DNA of 55,121 nt from NCBI RefSeq assembly GCF_004136015.1, contig NZ_CP024866.1, positions 5,893,023-5,948,143 on the forward strand, given 5' to 3'. The stretch comes from Pseudomonas sp. ACM7 (lineage in GTDB: Bacteria; Pseudomonadota; Gammaproteobacteria; Pseudomonadales; Pseudomonadaceae). Made by a program: the position numbers and the translations under genes. Below the pieces are notes generated by a model. The model saw only the letters and a program-made list of their open reading frames with translations, made no database searches and was not told the DNA's origin. Positions 8,131 through 17,651 of this stretch are shown piece after piece (position 1 is the stretch's first letter; each line of letters starts with the position of its first letter).

Positions 8131-9384
8131 ATGGAACAATCACTCAAACATTTACGCTTCCCGTTGGCCCTATTGGCCGTACTGGTGATGAGCGCCTGCG
8201 GCAAGACTCCGGACACGGCCGCCACTATGCCCGCAGCCAAGGTCAGCGTGGCCAAGGTGCTGGAACAACCGGTTAACGAGTGGGACGAATTCACCGGGCG
8301 CCTTGAAGCGCCGGAAACCGTAGAAATCCGTCCACGGGTCTCTGGCCAGATCGATGAAGTGGCTTTCACTGAAGGCGCATTGGTCAAGAAAGGCGACCTG
8401 TTGTTCCAGATCGACCCACGTCCGTTCCAGGCCGAGGTTCGCCGCCTCGAAGCCCTGGTTGCCCAGTCCCGCGCCAACGCCACCCGCAGCGAAAACGAAT
8501 CCCAGCGTGGCGAACGCCTGCGCACCAGCAACGCGATCTCTGCCGAGCTGGCCGATTCGCGCACCAGCGCTGCTCAAGAAGCCCGCGCCGCCGTCGGTGC
8601 CCTCCAGGCGCAACTGGACCTGGCCAAACTGAACCTGAGCTTCACCCGTGTCACCGCGCCGATCAGTGGCCGCGTCAGCCGTGCGGAAATCACCGCCGGC
8701 AACCTGGTGACCGCCGATACCACCGCGCTGACCAGTGTGGTGTCCACTGACAAGGTCTACGCCTACTTCGACGCCGACGAGCGCGTGTTCCTCAAATACA
8801 CCGCGCTCGCTCGCCAAGGCAAACGCGGTGCAACCACCCCGGTTTACCTCGGCCTCTCCAACGAAGACGGCAACCCACACCAGGGCGTGATGAACTTCGT
8901 CGACAACCAGGTCAACCCGAAAACCGGCACCATCCGCGGTCGTGCCGTGTTCGACAACAGCGACGGCGCCTACACCCCTGGTTTGTATGCACGTCTGAAA
9001 CTGGTCGGCAGCGGCACCTATTCCGCCGTGCTGATCAACGACGAAGCGGTCGGTACCGATCTGGGTAAAAAGTTCGTACTGGTGATGGATGCCGACAACA
9101 AAACGGTTTACCGCTCAGTCGAGCTGGGTCCGAAGATCGAAGGTTTGCGCATCGTGCGCAGCGGCCTGAGCAAGGATGACACCGTCATCGTCAAGGGTCT
9201 GCAACGGGTACGCCCTGGTTCGCCGGTCACGCCAGAAGTGATCCCGATGGCCAGTGAACAAACCCTCGCGGCACTCGCACAACAACGACAAGCGCTGGAA
9301 GCCAGCAACCTGCCCCAAGTCGCACCTGCCAAGGTCGCGCCGGGTTCGGTTGTGAAATTGGCTGCTGCGACTCCACGCGGTTAA
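8131..9384 (+). CDS. mexE: RND efflux periplasmic adaptor MexE
   Basis: 417 residues, close to the 414 of P. aeruginosa MexE. Membrane fusion protein linking inner-membrane MexF to outer-membrane OprN. A lipoprotein signal (LLAVLVMSAC) predicts a lipid-anchored Cys near residue 20. The lipoyl-like half (RPRVSGQIDEVAFTEGALVK), a helical hairpin at about 100-165 and the returning lipoyl strand (FTRVTAPISGRVSRAEI) are visible. The start at 8131 precedes the signal sequence directly. It is the first gene of a three-gene operon, 15 bases before mexF. Confidence 0.93.
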   Translation: MEQSLKHLRFPLALLAVLVMSACGKTPDTAATMPAAKVSVAKVLEQPVNEWDEFTGRLEAPETVEIRPRVSGQIDEVAFTEGALVKKGDLLFQIDPRPFQAEVRRLEALVAQSRANATRSENESQRGERLRTSNAISAELADSRTSAAQEARAAVGALQAQLDLAKLNLSFTRVTAPISGRVSRAEITAGNLVTADTTALTSVVSTDKVYAYFDADERVFLKYTALARQGKRGATTPVYLGLSNEDGNPHQGVMNFVDNQVNPKTGTIRGRAVFDNSDGAYTPGLYARLKLVGSGTYSAVLINDEAVGTDLGKKFVLVMDADNKTVYRSVELGPKIEGLRIVRSGLSKDDTVIVKGLQRVRPGSPVTPEVIPMASEQTLAALAQQRQALEASNLPQVAPAKVAPGSVVKLAAATPRG

Positions 9385-9399
9385 GGGACGACAACTCCG

Positions 9400-12300
9400 A
9401 TGAATTTCTCCCAATTCTTCATTTCACGGCCGATCTTTGCAGCAGTACTGTCGCTGCTGATCCTGATCGCTGGCGCCATCTCGCTGTTCCAGTTGCCGAT
9501 CAGCGAATACCCGGAAGTGGTTCCGCCGACCGTTGTGGTCCGTGCCAACTTCCCGGGTGCCAACCCAAAAGTCATCGGTGAAACCGTAGCCGCTCCATTG
9601 GAGCAAGCCATCACCGGCGTCGAGAACATGCTGTACATGTCCTCGCAGTCCACCGCTGACGGCAAAATCACCCTGACCATTACCTTTGCGCTGGGCACTG
9701 ACCTGGACAACGCACAGGTACAGGTGCAGAACCGCGTGACCCGGACCGAGCCAAAACTTCCAGAAGAAGTGACGCGCATCGGTATCACCGTGGACAAGGC
9801 TTCGCCCGACCTGACCATGGTCGTGCACTTGACCTCGCCGGACAAACGCTACGACATGCTCTACCTGTCCAACTACGCCTTGCTCAACATCAAGGATGAG
9901 CTGGCGCGTCTGGGCGGTGTCGGTGATGTGCAGCTGTTCGGCATGGGTGATTACTCGCTGCGTGTGTGGCTCGATCCGAACAAGACCGCTTCGCGCAACC
10001 TGACCGCCACCGACGTCGTGACCGCGATTCGTGAACAGAACCGTCAGGTGGCTGCCGGTGCACTGGGTGCGCCGCCTGCGCCGAATGCCACGGCGTTCCA
10101 GCTGTCGGTCAACACGCAAGGTCGTCTGGTTTCTGAAGAAGAGTTCGAGAACATCATCATTCGCTCCGGCGAAAACGGTGAAATCACTCGCCTGAAAGAC
10201 ATCGCTCGCATTGAGTTGGGTTCCAGCCAATACGCGTTGCGTTCGTTGCTGAACAACCAACCGGCGGTGGCGATCCCGATCTTCCAGCGCCCTGGTTCCA
10301 ACGCGATCGAAATCTCCAACGAAGTGCGCGACAAGATGGCGGAGCTGAAAAAGAGCTTCCCGGAAGGCATGGACTTCAGCATCGTCTATGACCCGACGAT
10401 CTTCGTGCGCGGCTCCATCGAGGCGGTGGTTCACACCCTCTTCGAAGCACTGATCCTCGTGGTTCTGGTGGTGATCCTGTTCTTGCAAACCTGGCGCGCC
10501 TCGATCATTCCGTTGGTGGCGGTGCCGGTTTCGCTGATCGGTACGTTTGCCGTGATGCACCTGTTTGGCTTCTCGCTGAACGCCCTGTCGCTGTTCGGCC
10601 TGGTGTTGGCCATCGGTATCGTGGTGGACGACGCCATCGTGGTGGTGGAGAACGTCGAGCGGAACATTGGGCTGGGATTGACTCCGGTCGAGGCAACCAA
10701 ACGGGCCATGCGTGAAGTGACCGGCCCGATCATCGCAACGGCGCTGGTGCTGTGTGCGGTGTTTATCCCGGCGGCTTTCATCTCCGGGCTCACTGGGCAG
10801 TTCTACAAGCAGTTCGCCCTGACCATTGCGATCTCGACTGTGATCTCGGCGTTCAACTCGCTGACGCTGTCGCCCGCCCTGGCTGCGGTATTGCTCAAAA
10901 GCCATGACGCGCCGAAGGACCGTTTCTCCAAGGTCCTCGACAAGATCTTCGGTGGCTGGTTGTTCCGTCCGTTCAACCGCTTCTTCGACAAGGCCAGCCA
11001 TGGTTATGTCGGCACCGTGGGCCGGGTTATCCGCAGCAGCGGCATCGCCCTGCTGCTGTACGCAGGCCTGATGGTGCTGACCTTCTTCGGTTTCGCCAAC
11101 ACCCCGACCGGTTTCGTCCCCGGCCAGGACAAGCAATACCTGGTGGCCTTCGCGCAACTGCCTGACGCCTCGAGCCTGGACCGTACCGAAGACGTGATCA
11201 AACGCATGTCCGACCTGGCACTGAAACAGCCAGGCGTGGAAAGTGCCGTGGCCTTCCCGGGCCTGTCGATCAACGGTTTCACCAATAGTCCTAACGCTGG
11301 CATCGTGTTCGTCACCCTGAAACCGTTCGACGAGCGTAAAGACCCGAGCATGTCCGCCGGTGCGATTGCCGGTGCATTGAACGGCCAGTTCGCCGGGATT
11401 CAGGAAGCCTACATGGCGATCTTCCCGCCACCGCCCGTACAAGGCCTGGGCACCATTGGTGGTTTCCGCCTGCAGATCGAAGACCGGGGCAACCTGGGTT
11501 ATGACGAGCTGTACAAAGAAACCATGAACATCATCACCAAGAGCCACAACGTGCCGGAACTGGCCGCCCTGTTCACCAGCTACACCGTGAACGTGCCACA
11601 GGTCGATGCGGCTATCGACCGCGAAAAAGCCAAGACTCACGGCGTGGCCGTCAGCGACATCTTCGACACCCTGCAGATCTACCTGGGTTCGCTGTATGCC
11701 AACGACTTCAACCGCTTTGGTCGTACCTATCAGGTCAACGTTCAGGCTGAACAGCAGTTCCGTCTCGAACCGGACCAGATCGGTCAGCTGAAAGTGCGTA
11801 ACAACAAAGGGGAGATGATCCCGCTGGCGACCTTCATCAAGGTCAGCGACACCTCGGGCCCGGACCGCGTGATGCACTACAACGGCTTCATCACCGCTGA
11901 AATCAACGGTGCAGCAGCCCCCGGCTACAGCTCCGGCCAAGCCGAAAAAGCCATCGAGAAACTGCTCAAGGAAGAACTTCCCAACGGCATGACCTACGAG
12001 TGGACCGACCTGACCTACCAGCAGATTCTGTCCGGTAACACCGCACTGTTCGTGTTCCCGCTCTGCGTACTGCTGGCGTTCCTGGTACTCGCGGCTCAAT
12101 ACGAAAGCTGGAGCCTGCCACTGGCGGTGATCCTGATCGTACCGATGACCTTGCTGTCGGCCATCACCGGTGTGATTGCGTCGGGAGGCGACAACAACAT
12201 CTTCACCCAGATCGGCTTGATCGTACTGGTGGGGCTTGCCTGTAAGAACGCGATCCTGATCGTCGAGTTCGCCAAGGACAAACAGCAGGACGAAGGCCTC

Positions 12301-12582
12301 AGCCCGCTCGCCGCGGTACTGGAAGCCTGCCGCCTGCGTCTGCGGCCGATCCTGATGACTTCCTTCGCATTCATCATGGGTGTTGTGCCTCTGGTCTTCT
12401 CCAGCGGCGCCGGTGCCGAAATGCGTCATGCCATGGGTGTGGCGGTGTTCTCGGGGATGCTCGGGGTGACCTTCTTCGGTCTGTTGCTGACACCAGTGTT
12501 CTACGTACTGATTCGTAACTTTGTGGAGCGCGGTGAAAAGCGCAAAGCGGCCAAGGCCCTGAAACTGGAGGCGCAACAATGA
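9400..12582 (+). CDS. mexF: RND multidrug efflux transporter MexF
   Basis: 1060 residues, in line with the 1062 of P. aeruginosa MexF. Proton-driven inner-membrane pump of the HAE1 family; in P. aeruginosa the system exports chloramphenicol, fluoroquinolones, trimethoprim and quinolone signal precursors. Visible are the N-terminal FFISRPIFAAVLSLLILIAG segment, the porter domains, and the TM4 proton-relay Asp pair in VVDDAIVVVEN. The gene overlaps oprN by four bases (ATGA), indicating translational coupling. Confidence 0.95.
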   Translation: MNFSQFFISRPIFAAVLSLLILIAGAISLFQLPISEYPEVVPPTVVVRANFPGANPKVIGETVAAPLEQAITGVENMLYMSSQSTADGKITLTITFALGTDLDNAQVQVQNRVTRTEPKLPEEVTRIGITVDKASPDLTMVVHLTSPDKRYDMLYLSNYALLNIKDELARLGGVGDVQLFGMGDYSLRVWLDPNKTASRNLTATDVVTAIREQNRQVAAGALGAPPAPNATAFQLSVNTQGRLVSEEEFENIIIRSGENGEITRLKDIARIELGSSQYALRSLLNNQPAVAIPIFQRPGSNAIEISNEVRDKMAELKKSFPEGMDFSIVYDPTIFVRGSIEAVVHTLFEALILVVLVVILFLQTWRASIIPLVAVPVSLIGTFAVMHLFGFSLNALSLFGLVLAIGIVVDDAIVVVENVERNIGLGLTPVEATKRAMREVTGPIIATALVLCAVFIPAAFISGLTGQFYKQFALTIAISTVISAFNSLTLSPALAAVLLKSHDAPKDRFSKVLDKIFGGWLFRPFNRFFDKASHGYVGTVGRVIRSSGIALLLYAGLMVLTFFGFANTPTGFVPGQDKQYLVAFAQLPDASSLDRTEDVIKRMSDLALKQPGVESAVAFPGLSINGFTNSPNAGIVFVTLKPFDERKDPSMSAGAIAGALNGQFAGIQEAYMAIFPPPPVQGLGTIGGFRLQIEDRGNLGYDELYKETMNIITKSHNVPELAALFTSYTVNVPQVDAAIDREKAKTHGVAVSDIFDTLQIYLGSLYANDFNRFGRTYQVNVQAEQQFRLEPDQIGQLKVRNNKGEMIPLATFIKVSDTSGPDRVMHYNGFITAEINGAAAPGYSSGQAEKAIEKLLKEELPNGMTYEWTDLTYQQILSGNTALFVFPLCVLLAFLVLAAQYESWSLPLAVILIVPMTLLSAITGVIASGGDNNIFTQIGLIVLVGLACKNAILIVEFAKDKQQDEGLSPLAAVLEACRLRLRPILMTSFAFIMGVVPLVFSSGAGAEMRHAMGVAVFSGMLGVTFFGLLLTPVFYVLIRNFVERGEKRKAAKALKLEAQQ

Positions 12583-14000
12583 GCCTGAAAGCCTTCCTGC
12601 CGAGCCTTCTGGTACTGGCCCTGAGTGCCTGTGCCGTCGGCCCGGACTACAAGACCCCAGCCACTGAGCCGGCCAACATCACGACCGCTACCGATGGCAG
12701 CGCCGGTCAGAAGAACTACGACCGCTCGCGTTTCGAAGGCATCTGGTGGCAGCAGTTCGAAGATCCGACTCTCAACCAGTTGGTGACTCAATCGCTGCAA
12801 GGCAATCGTGATTTACGCGTAGCCTTCGCTCGCTGGAAAGCGGCGCGAGCGATTCGCGATGACGTCAGCAATGACGCCATGCCAACCATCACCAGCCGGG
12901 TCAGCAGTGACCTGGCCAAGGGTCAGATCCCGGGCCAGACCACCAAGCGGGTTAATAGCGAACGCTACGACCTGGGCCTGGACATGGCGTGGGAGATCGA
13001 CCTGTTTGGCCGTATCCAGCGCAACCTGGAGTCCGCCGACGCCGAACAGCAAGCGCTCGAAGCCGATCTGTACCAACTGCAAGTCTCGATGATTGCTGAA
13101 CTGGTGGATGCCTACGGTCAACTGCGCGGTGCGCAGCTGCGGGAAAAGATCGCCCTGGCCAACCTGAACAACCAGCAAGAATCGAGCAAGATCACCGTCA
13201 GTCTGCGTGATGCCGGTGTCGGCGATCAGCTCGATGTGGTTCGCGCCGATGCACGCCTGGCATCCGTCGAAGCCAGCGTGCCGCAATTGCAGGCTGAACA
13301 GGTTCGACAGAAAAACCGCATCGCTACCCTGTTGGGTGAACGTCCGGACAAGCTGACCGTCGACCTGAGTCCAAAAGACTTACCGGCGATCGCCAAGGCA
13401 TTGCCGATCGGTGATCCGGGTGAACTGCTGCAACGTCGCCCGGACATTCTCAGCGCCGAGCGCAAACTGGCCTCCGCCACCGCCCGTATCGGCGTAGCCA
13501 AGGCTGATTTGTTCCCACGGGTCAGCCTCAGCGGTTTCCTTGGTTTCACCGCCGGACGCGGTTCGCAGATCGGTTCCTCGGCAGCCAACGCCTGGGCACT
13601 GGGCCCTAGCATTACCTGGGCCGCGTTCGACCTTGGCAGCGTGCGCGCCCGTCTACGTGGTGCCGATGCTGATGCCGAAGGCGCCCTGGCGACCTACGAG
13701 CAGCAAGTACTGCTGGCGTTGGAAGAATCGGAAAACGCCTTTAGCGACTACGGCAAACGCCAGCAACGCCTGATCTCGCTGATTCGTCAAAGCGAATCCA
13801 GCCGCGCCGCGGCCGACCTCGCCCAAATTCGCTACCGCGAAGGCACTGCGGACTTCCTCGTCCTGCTCGACGCCCAGCGTGAGCGCCTGGCGGCGGAAGA
13901 CACTCAGGCCCAGGCCGAAGTCGATCTGTATCGCGGCATTGTCGCGATTTACAAAGCCCTGGGCGGTGGCTGGCAACCAGAGACGGTCGCCAGCAAGTAA
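12579..14000 (+). CDS. oprN: Outer-membrane efflux channel OprN (TolC family)
   Basis: 473 residues (OprN is 472). A lipobox LVLALSAC predicts an acylated Cys near residue 18, followed by VGPDYKTP typical of the NodT/OprM group. Two OEP repeats with long helices run at about 60-250 and 270-465; RRPDILSAERKLASATARIG marks the start of the second. It completes the tripartite MexEF-OprN pump. A tandem hairpin and T-run follow the stop codon. Confidence 0.94.
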   Translation: MSLKAFLPSLLVLALSACAVGPDYKTPATEPANITTATDGSAGQKNYDRSRFEGIWWQQFEDPTLNQLVTQSLQGNRDLRVAFARWKAARAIRDDVSNDAMPTITSRVSSDLAKGQIPGQTTKRVNSERYDLGLDMAWEIDLFGRIQRNLESADAEQQALEADLYQLQVSMIAELVDAYGQLRGAQLREKIALANLNNQQESSKITVSLRDAGVGDQLDVVRADARLASVEASVPQLQAEQVRQKNRIATLLGERPDKLTVDLSPKDLPAIAKALPIGDPGELLQRRPDILSAERKLASATARIGVAKADLFPRVSLSGFLGFTAGRGSQIGSSAANAWALGPSITWAAFDLGSVRARLRGADADAEGALATYEQQVLLALEESENAFSDYGKRQQRLISLIRQSESSRAAADLAQIRYREGTADFLVLLDAQRERLAAEDTQAQAEVDLYRGIVAIYKALGGGWQPETVASK

Positions 14001-14017
14001 TGTCTTAACGAGCTCCT

Positions 14018-14081
14018 TTGGTTGGCCGCAACCAACCAATTCCTTTGCCCTGTGCCTCATTCGGTCGCGGGGCTTTTTTTT
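14018..14081 (+). terminator. Terminator region of mexEF-oprN
   Basis: A perfect hairpin TTGGTTG-GCCG-CAACCAA (14018-14035) is followed by a second stem GCCCTG (14047-14052) with CGGGGC (14068-14073) that runs directly into eight T residues. The second structure is the likely rho-independent terminator. Confidence 0.8.
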
Positions 14082-14105
14082 GTCTGTCCCAAATTCCACA
14101 CATAT

Positions 14106-14139
14106 CCCTGTGGGAGCGGGCTTGCTCGCTCCCACAGGG
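14106..14139. repeat. Single palindromic REP between convergent genes
   Basis: CCCTGTGGGAGC (14106-14117) and GCTCCCACAGGG (14128-14139) form a 12-bp perfect stem around GGGCTTGCTC. It abuts the stop codon of the minus-strand HlyD gene and lies after the oprN terminator, so it may also help end transcription from the right. Confidence 0.85.
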
Positions 14140-15105
14140 TTAGTGGGTTGTGCTGCTATCGCGGGTTTCCATTATCGTTACGGTGGCGGTGGTGCCGGCA
14201 CGCAGTCGGTTTTTGGCTGCGTAATCGGCGTCGATCTGTATTCGCACCGGTACCCGCTGCGCCAGTTTTACCCAGGTGTAACTGGGGTTGATGTTGGCCA
14301 GTAATCGGCCGCCGGGCAGGTTCTCCCGGTCGGAAATGGCGAAAGCAATGCTTTGCACAGTGCCGCCGAAGGTTTCGCCACTCATCAATTCGATCCTGAC
14401 CCGGTCGCCCTCCTCGATTCGCGGCAGCTTGGTTTCTTCAAAGTAGCCGCTGACATAAAACGAATCGCTGTCCACCAGCGCCAACAACGCGCCTCCGGCC
14501 GCGGCATAGTCACCCTGACGGGTCAGCAGGTTGGTCACGTAACCCGTCACGGGTGCTTCGACCCGCGTGCGCTGCAAGTCCAGTTCGGCCTGGGTCAATG
14601 CGGCGATGGCCAGTTGCACGTTGGCGTGGGCTAAACCGAGGTTGGCCTGGTTGCGCAGCAACTCAGCCTGCGCCACCGCCACTTCCGTGCTGGATTTCTC
14701 CCATTCTTCGCCAGAAATTGCGAACCGCTGCTTGAGCGTGCGCCGTCGGCGCTCTTCACTCTGACGCTGGCGGAGCAACGCTTCACTGGCGACTATCGTT
14801 GCCTCAGACTGACCAAGGGTGGCTTTCGCCACTTCCACCGAACGCTTGGCATGCTCAACCGCCAGGACATAGCGCGCCGGGTCGATCTCCAGCAGCAACT
14901 GGCCTTTCTCCACATGCTGGTTGTCCTGCACGCCCAGGCCAACGATGCGCCCCGAGACATCGGCGGACAACGTCACCACATCGGCACGCACCCGTGCATC
15001 GTGGGTCCAGGGGGCGCGGGTGTAATGTTCCCAGGCAAACCAGCCGAGAACAAAGGCCAGCAGTACCACCGCCACCGTCGCAAGTCGGGCAAGGATCTCC
15101 TTCAA
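14140..15105 (-). CDS. HlyD/EmrA-type efflux adaptor (AaeA-like)
   Basis: 321 residues. One N-terminal membrane segment (ILARLATVAVVLLAFVLGWF) is followed by a biotinyl-lipoyl motif (ADVSGRIVGLGVQDNQHVEKG), a coiled hairpin and a returning lipoyl strand (QRTRVEAPVTGYVTNLLTR). It should couple the FUSC pump encoded upstream to the outer membrane, as AaeA does for AaeB. The start is a TTG at 15105 with GGGAG upstream; the ATG at 15110 is out of frame. It follows the DUF1656 gene after four bases, so the three genes form one operon. Confidence 0.88.
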   Translation of the reverse strand: MKEILARLATVAVVLLAFVLGWFAWEHYTRAPWTHDARVRADVVTLSADVSGRIVGLGVQDNQHVEKGQLLLEIDPARYVLAVEHAKRSVEVAKATLGQSEATIVASEALLRQRQSEERRRRTLKQRFAISGEEWEKSSTEVAVAQAELLRNQANLGLAHANVQLAIAALTQAELDLQRTRVEAPVTGYVTNLLTRQGDYAAAGGALLALVDSDSFYVSGYFEETKLPRIEEGDRVRIELMSGETFGGTVQSIAFAISDRENLPGGRLLANINPSYTWVKLAQRVPVRIQIDADYAAKNRLRAGTTATVTIMETRDSSTTH

Positions 15106-15109
15106 AGCA

Positions 15110-15310
15110 TCAAGCTCCCATTACCAGAATCAGCGTTGCGCAAACGCAGGCGTACAACGCGCCTTCGAACAAGGCTTCATGCCAGACGAACCGCAGCACG
15201 CCAATACGGCGCAAGATCCAGTCCAGAAGCAGGTAAATCGGCAGGGCCAGCAGTAACGCCTGGGCAATCGGCGGCAAGTAGACACCACCCAATTCAAAAT
15301 CAATGGGCAA
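15110..15310 (-). CDS. DUF1656 small membrane protein (AaeX-like)
   Basis: 66 residues with two hydrophobic segments (LPPIAQALLLALPIYLLLDW and LYACVCATLILVMGA). DUF1656/AaeX proteins are regularly encoded between the FUSC pump and HlyD adaptor genes; their exact job is unknown. It overlaps the end of the upstream FUSC gene by 11 bases. Length, topology and gene order support the call. Confidence 0.88.
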   Translation of the reverse strand: MPIDFELGGVYLPPIAQALLLALPIYLLLDWILRRIGVLRFVWHEALFEGALYACVCATLILVMGA

Positions 15311-17447
15311 GGGTCGGCACTCCTTCCGCTTCTGCGGGTGAAAAGTATTTACGATGTCGCTCCAGAAACGACACCACGATCAACAACGCCACGCGCATCC
15401 TGAATACCGACCACAGGTGTTCATGAACGTCTAAATGCAAGTCGTCCATTTCATCGCCCAAGACACGCAAGTTTCGGAGTAGCTGCTCAAAGTCAATCCC
15501 GGGCCGCCCGGCGATCAATCGTCCTGTCTCACGGACAGCAGCGAGTAAACGGTTTTGTTGCTCAGTACTGAGCAACGTGTTGCTTTGCCCCTGCTGCCTG
15601 AGCTGGTTCAACGCCACACCCAGTGCCATGCATCCGAGGCTGACTTCGAACAGCTCGCTGGATTGCTTGTCGTTGGTAGCCGGCAATAATCCCAACATCA
15701 TGGTCAGGCGATCGACCATGCGGCTTTCAAACGCAAATTGCTGCTCATCGGTGGCCGGTGTCTTCAGTAAAGCGTAGACCTGCTCACAGTTTTCATTGAA
15801 CAGCCGGCGTATTCGCAAAACGGGCCTGAACGGGAAGATCAAGGCATAGACACTGAGCGCCAGCGCGGTTGCGCAGATATAGGAACCGGCAAACTCGAAC
15901 CACTGAATGGCACTGTTTTGGCCGATTTCTGTGTTTTGCGGGCCCAACAACAGCATTGTCGTTAGTCCAAGACCAATGCCTGTGCCCGTGGTTGGCGGAC
16001 TGGACAACCCCACCGCGACGGCATACAGCAATGGGGTTAACAACAAGGCGAGTAACTCGAAGTCACTGATCATCGGTATCAGCAGGAACAGATACAGCGC
16101 CGATACCACCAAGGCCAGACCCAGCCCCCTGGCAAAGCTTTGGCTGGCCAGCAACGGCCGGGGAAAAGTCGCCATCAGCGAACAGAGAATACCCGCCACG
16201 ATCATCCCGCCACGCGCCCCGTCCCAACCGGTCTCGATCCAGATCAGACCGGCCACCACCAATGCGGTAAATGCGCGGATCGCGTTCATTGCTGCCAGAG
16301 TGAAGTCCAGATGTAAGGGGTTGTCCTGGCCGCGAAACATGCTACTGGCCGCACGCCCGTCCTGGATTGCGTCGCTCAGTTCGAGAATCTGGCCGAGCTG
16401 CTCCAGCATCCGCGCCTGTTCCCAGCGCAGTGCCCAAACCAGTGAACGCAGCGTGGCAGGCATCGTCTCGGTGAGTTGTTCGGCCTTGTAGGCCTGGTCA
16501 TCGAAACGCTGTTGCAGCGCCGCGAAACGGTGCCGCGCCTCGGTCGACAGCGAGCGTCCCTGCTGGGCAAGGTCATCGAGAAAGACCAGTTCTTCGGCGC
16601 GCAAACGCTGTATCTCCTCCGGCAACGCACCTTTCCAGCGCTCGGCAAGCAGCTCCCGCTGGTGACGCAAAGCCGTCAGCCGCGACGTCAACAACACCAG
16701 CTGATTGCCCAGCAACTGCACCAACTCATTGGAGCTGCGCAACCGTGGCGCATCGAAATACAAATGCCGCCGTACGCCTTCCAAGGCGCTGATCGCGCCG
16801 AGCAGTTGCATCTGCCGTCGATGGAAATCGGCTTCGCTTTCCTCGGTTCGAATGACCGCAGCGGCGTGGGTCGCAAGCAGCTTGATGACCTGATCGATCT
16901 TGGCGAAGTAATCCCGGGCCACAGCTTCCGGTCGCGCGGTGAGCAGGCTGACCACGCACACGCAAGCCACCGCCAATAGCGTCTCGGTCACGCGGGTGAC
17001 AGCGAGAAGGAACGTACCGTCCTGATCGGGCACCGCCAGCAGTGCCACGACCACCGCCGTGTACCCGCTCAAAACAAACGCCTGGGAACTGGTGTAGCGC
17101 AACAAGGTGCCGCCGGCGGTACACAGCGCCAGCCACAAGGCCAGGGTGAGGATGAAAGGCAGGGGCGCCTGGGGAAAGATCGCCATGATCAACACCGCCA
17201 CGACCGCCCCGAGCGTGGTGCCGATGACCTGGCCGAAACTCCGGGCCAGGGCCATGCCGCCCAATGGCTGGCTGACAATGACCACCGCCATGATTGACCA
17301 CTTGGGCTGCTCAAGGTCGAACAGGAACGCCAGATACAACGTCAGCAGCCCGGCCACGATGGTCCGCAGGGCGAACAACGCCACTCCGGGCCCGGGGTTG
17401 AGTATCGCTTTGAAGTACTGAAGCAGCGGTTGCATGGGAACGCTCAT
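15300..17447 (-). CDS. FUSC-family aromatic acid-type exporter (AaeB-like)
   Basis: 715 residues. Two blocks of about five or six membrane helices (residues 15-165 and 375-510) are separated by cytosolic helical regions, the usual FUSC/AaeB layout. In E. coli AaeB exports hydroxylated aromatic acids with AaeA; the substrate here is inferred only by family. The ATG at 17447 is preferred because GGAG stands eight bases upstream; the frame is open to 17528. It is the first gene of a three-gene minus-strand operon. No regulator is adjacent, unlike the LysR gene aaeR of enterics. Confidence 0.88.
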   Translation of the reverse strand: MSVPMQPLLQYFKAILNPGPGVALFALRTIVAGLLTLYLAFLFDLEQPKWSIMAVVIVSQPLGGMALARSFGQVIGTTLGAVVAVLIMAIFPQAPLPFILTLALWLALCTAGGTLLRYTSSQAFVLSGYTAVVVALLAVPDQDGTFLLAVTRVTETLLAVACVCVVSLLTARPEAVARDYFAKIDQVIKLLATHAAAVIRTEESEADFHRRQMQLLGAISALEGVRRHLYFDAPRLRSSNELVQLLGNQLVLLTSRLTALRHQRELLAERWKGALPEEIQRLRAEELVFLDDLAQQGRSLSTEARHRFAALQQRFDDQAYKAEQLTETMPATLRSLVWALRWEQARMLEQLGQILELSDAIQDGRAASSMFRGQDNPLHLDFTLAAMNAIRAFTALVVAGLIWIETGWDGARGGMIVAGILCSLMATFPRPLLASQSFARGLGLALVVSALYLFLLIPMISDFELLALLLTPLLYAVAVGLSSPPTTGTGIGLGLTTMLLLGPQNTEIGQNSAIQWFEFAGSYICATALALSVYALIFPFRPVLRIRRLFNENCEQVYALLKTPATDEQQFAFESRMVDRLTMMLGLLPATNDKQSSELFEVSLGCMALGVALNQLRQQGQSNTLLSTEQQNRLLAAVRETGRLIAGRPGIDFEQLLRNLRVLGDEMDDLHLDVHEHLWSVFRMRVALLIVVSFLERHRKYFSPAEAEGVPTLAH

Positions 17448-17651
17448 CGAGTCATCTCCAGCAAGCGTAGTCACTGCCAAGGCGCCTCGACGGGTTTCAA
17501 TGTCGACGCAACCTGTAGGCAAAATCATTGAAAAGCCAGACTGCCTTGAATCGACTGACTCACGTATTCAACTGAGTCTTGGTTTGACTCACAGCCTTAC
17601 CTGACCGAAGCTGGCAACTTTGAAACAGCTTGCCAGCTCCCGGATTCCTGC

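Noticed and set aside
9424..12579. A 1051-codon open frame on the minus strand
   Set aside because: It is the exact antisense shadow of mexF; GC-rich third positions create such frames. The translation is rich in His, Gln, Arg and Asp with no family signature.
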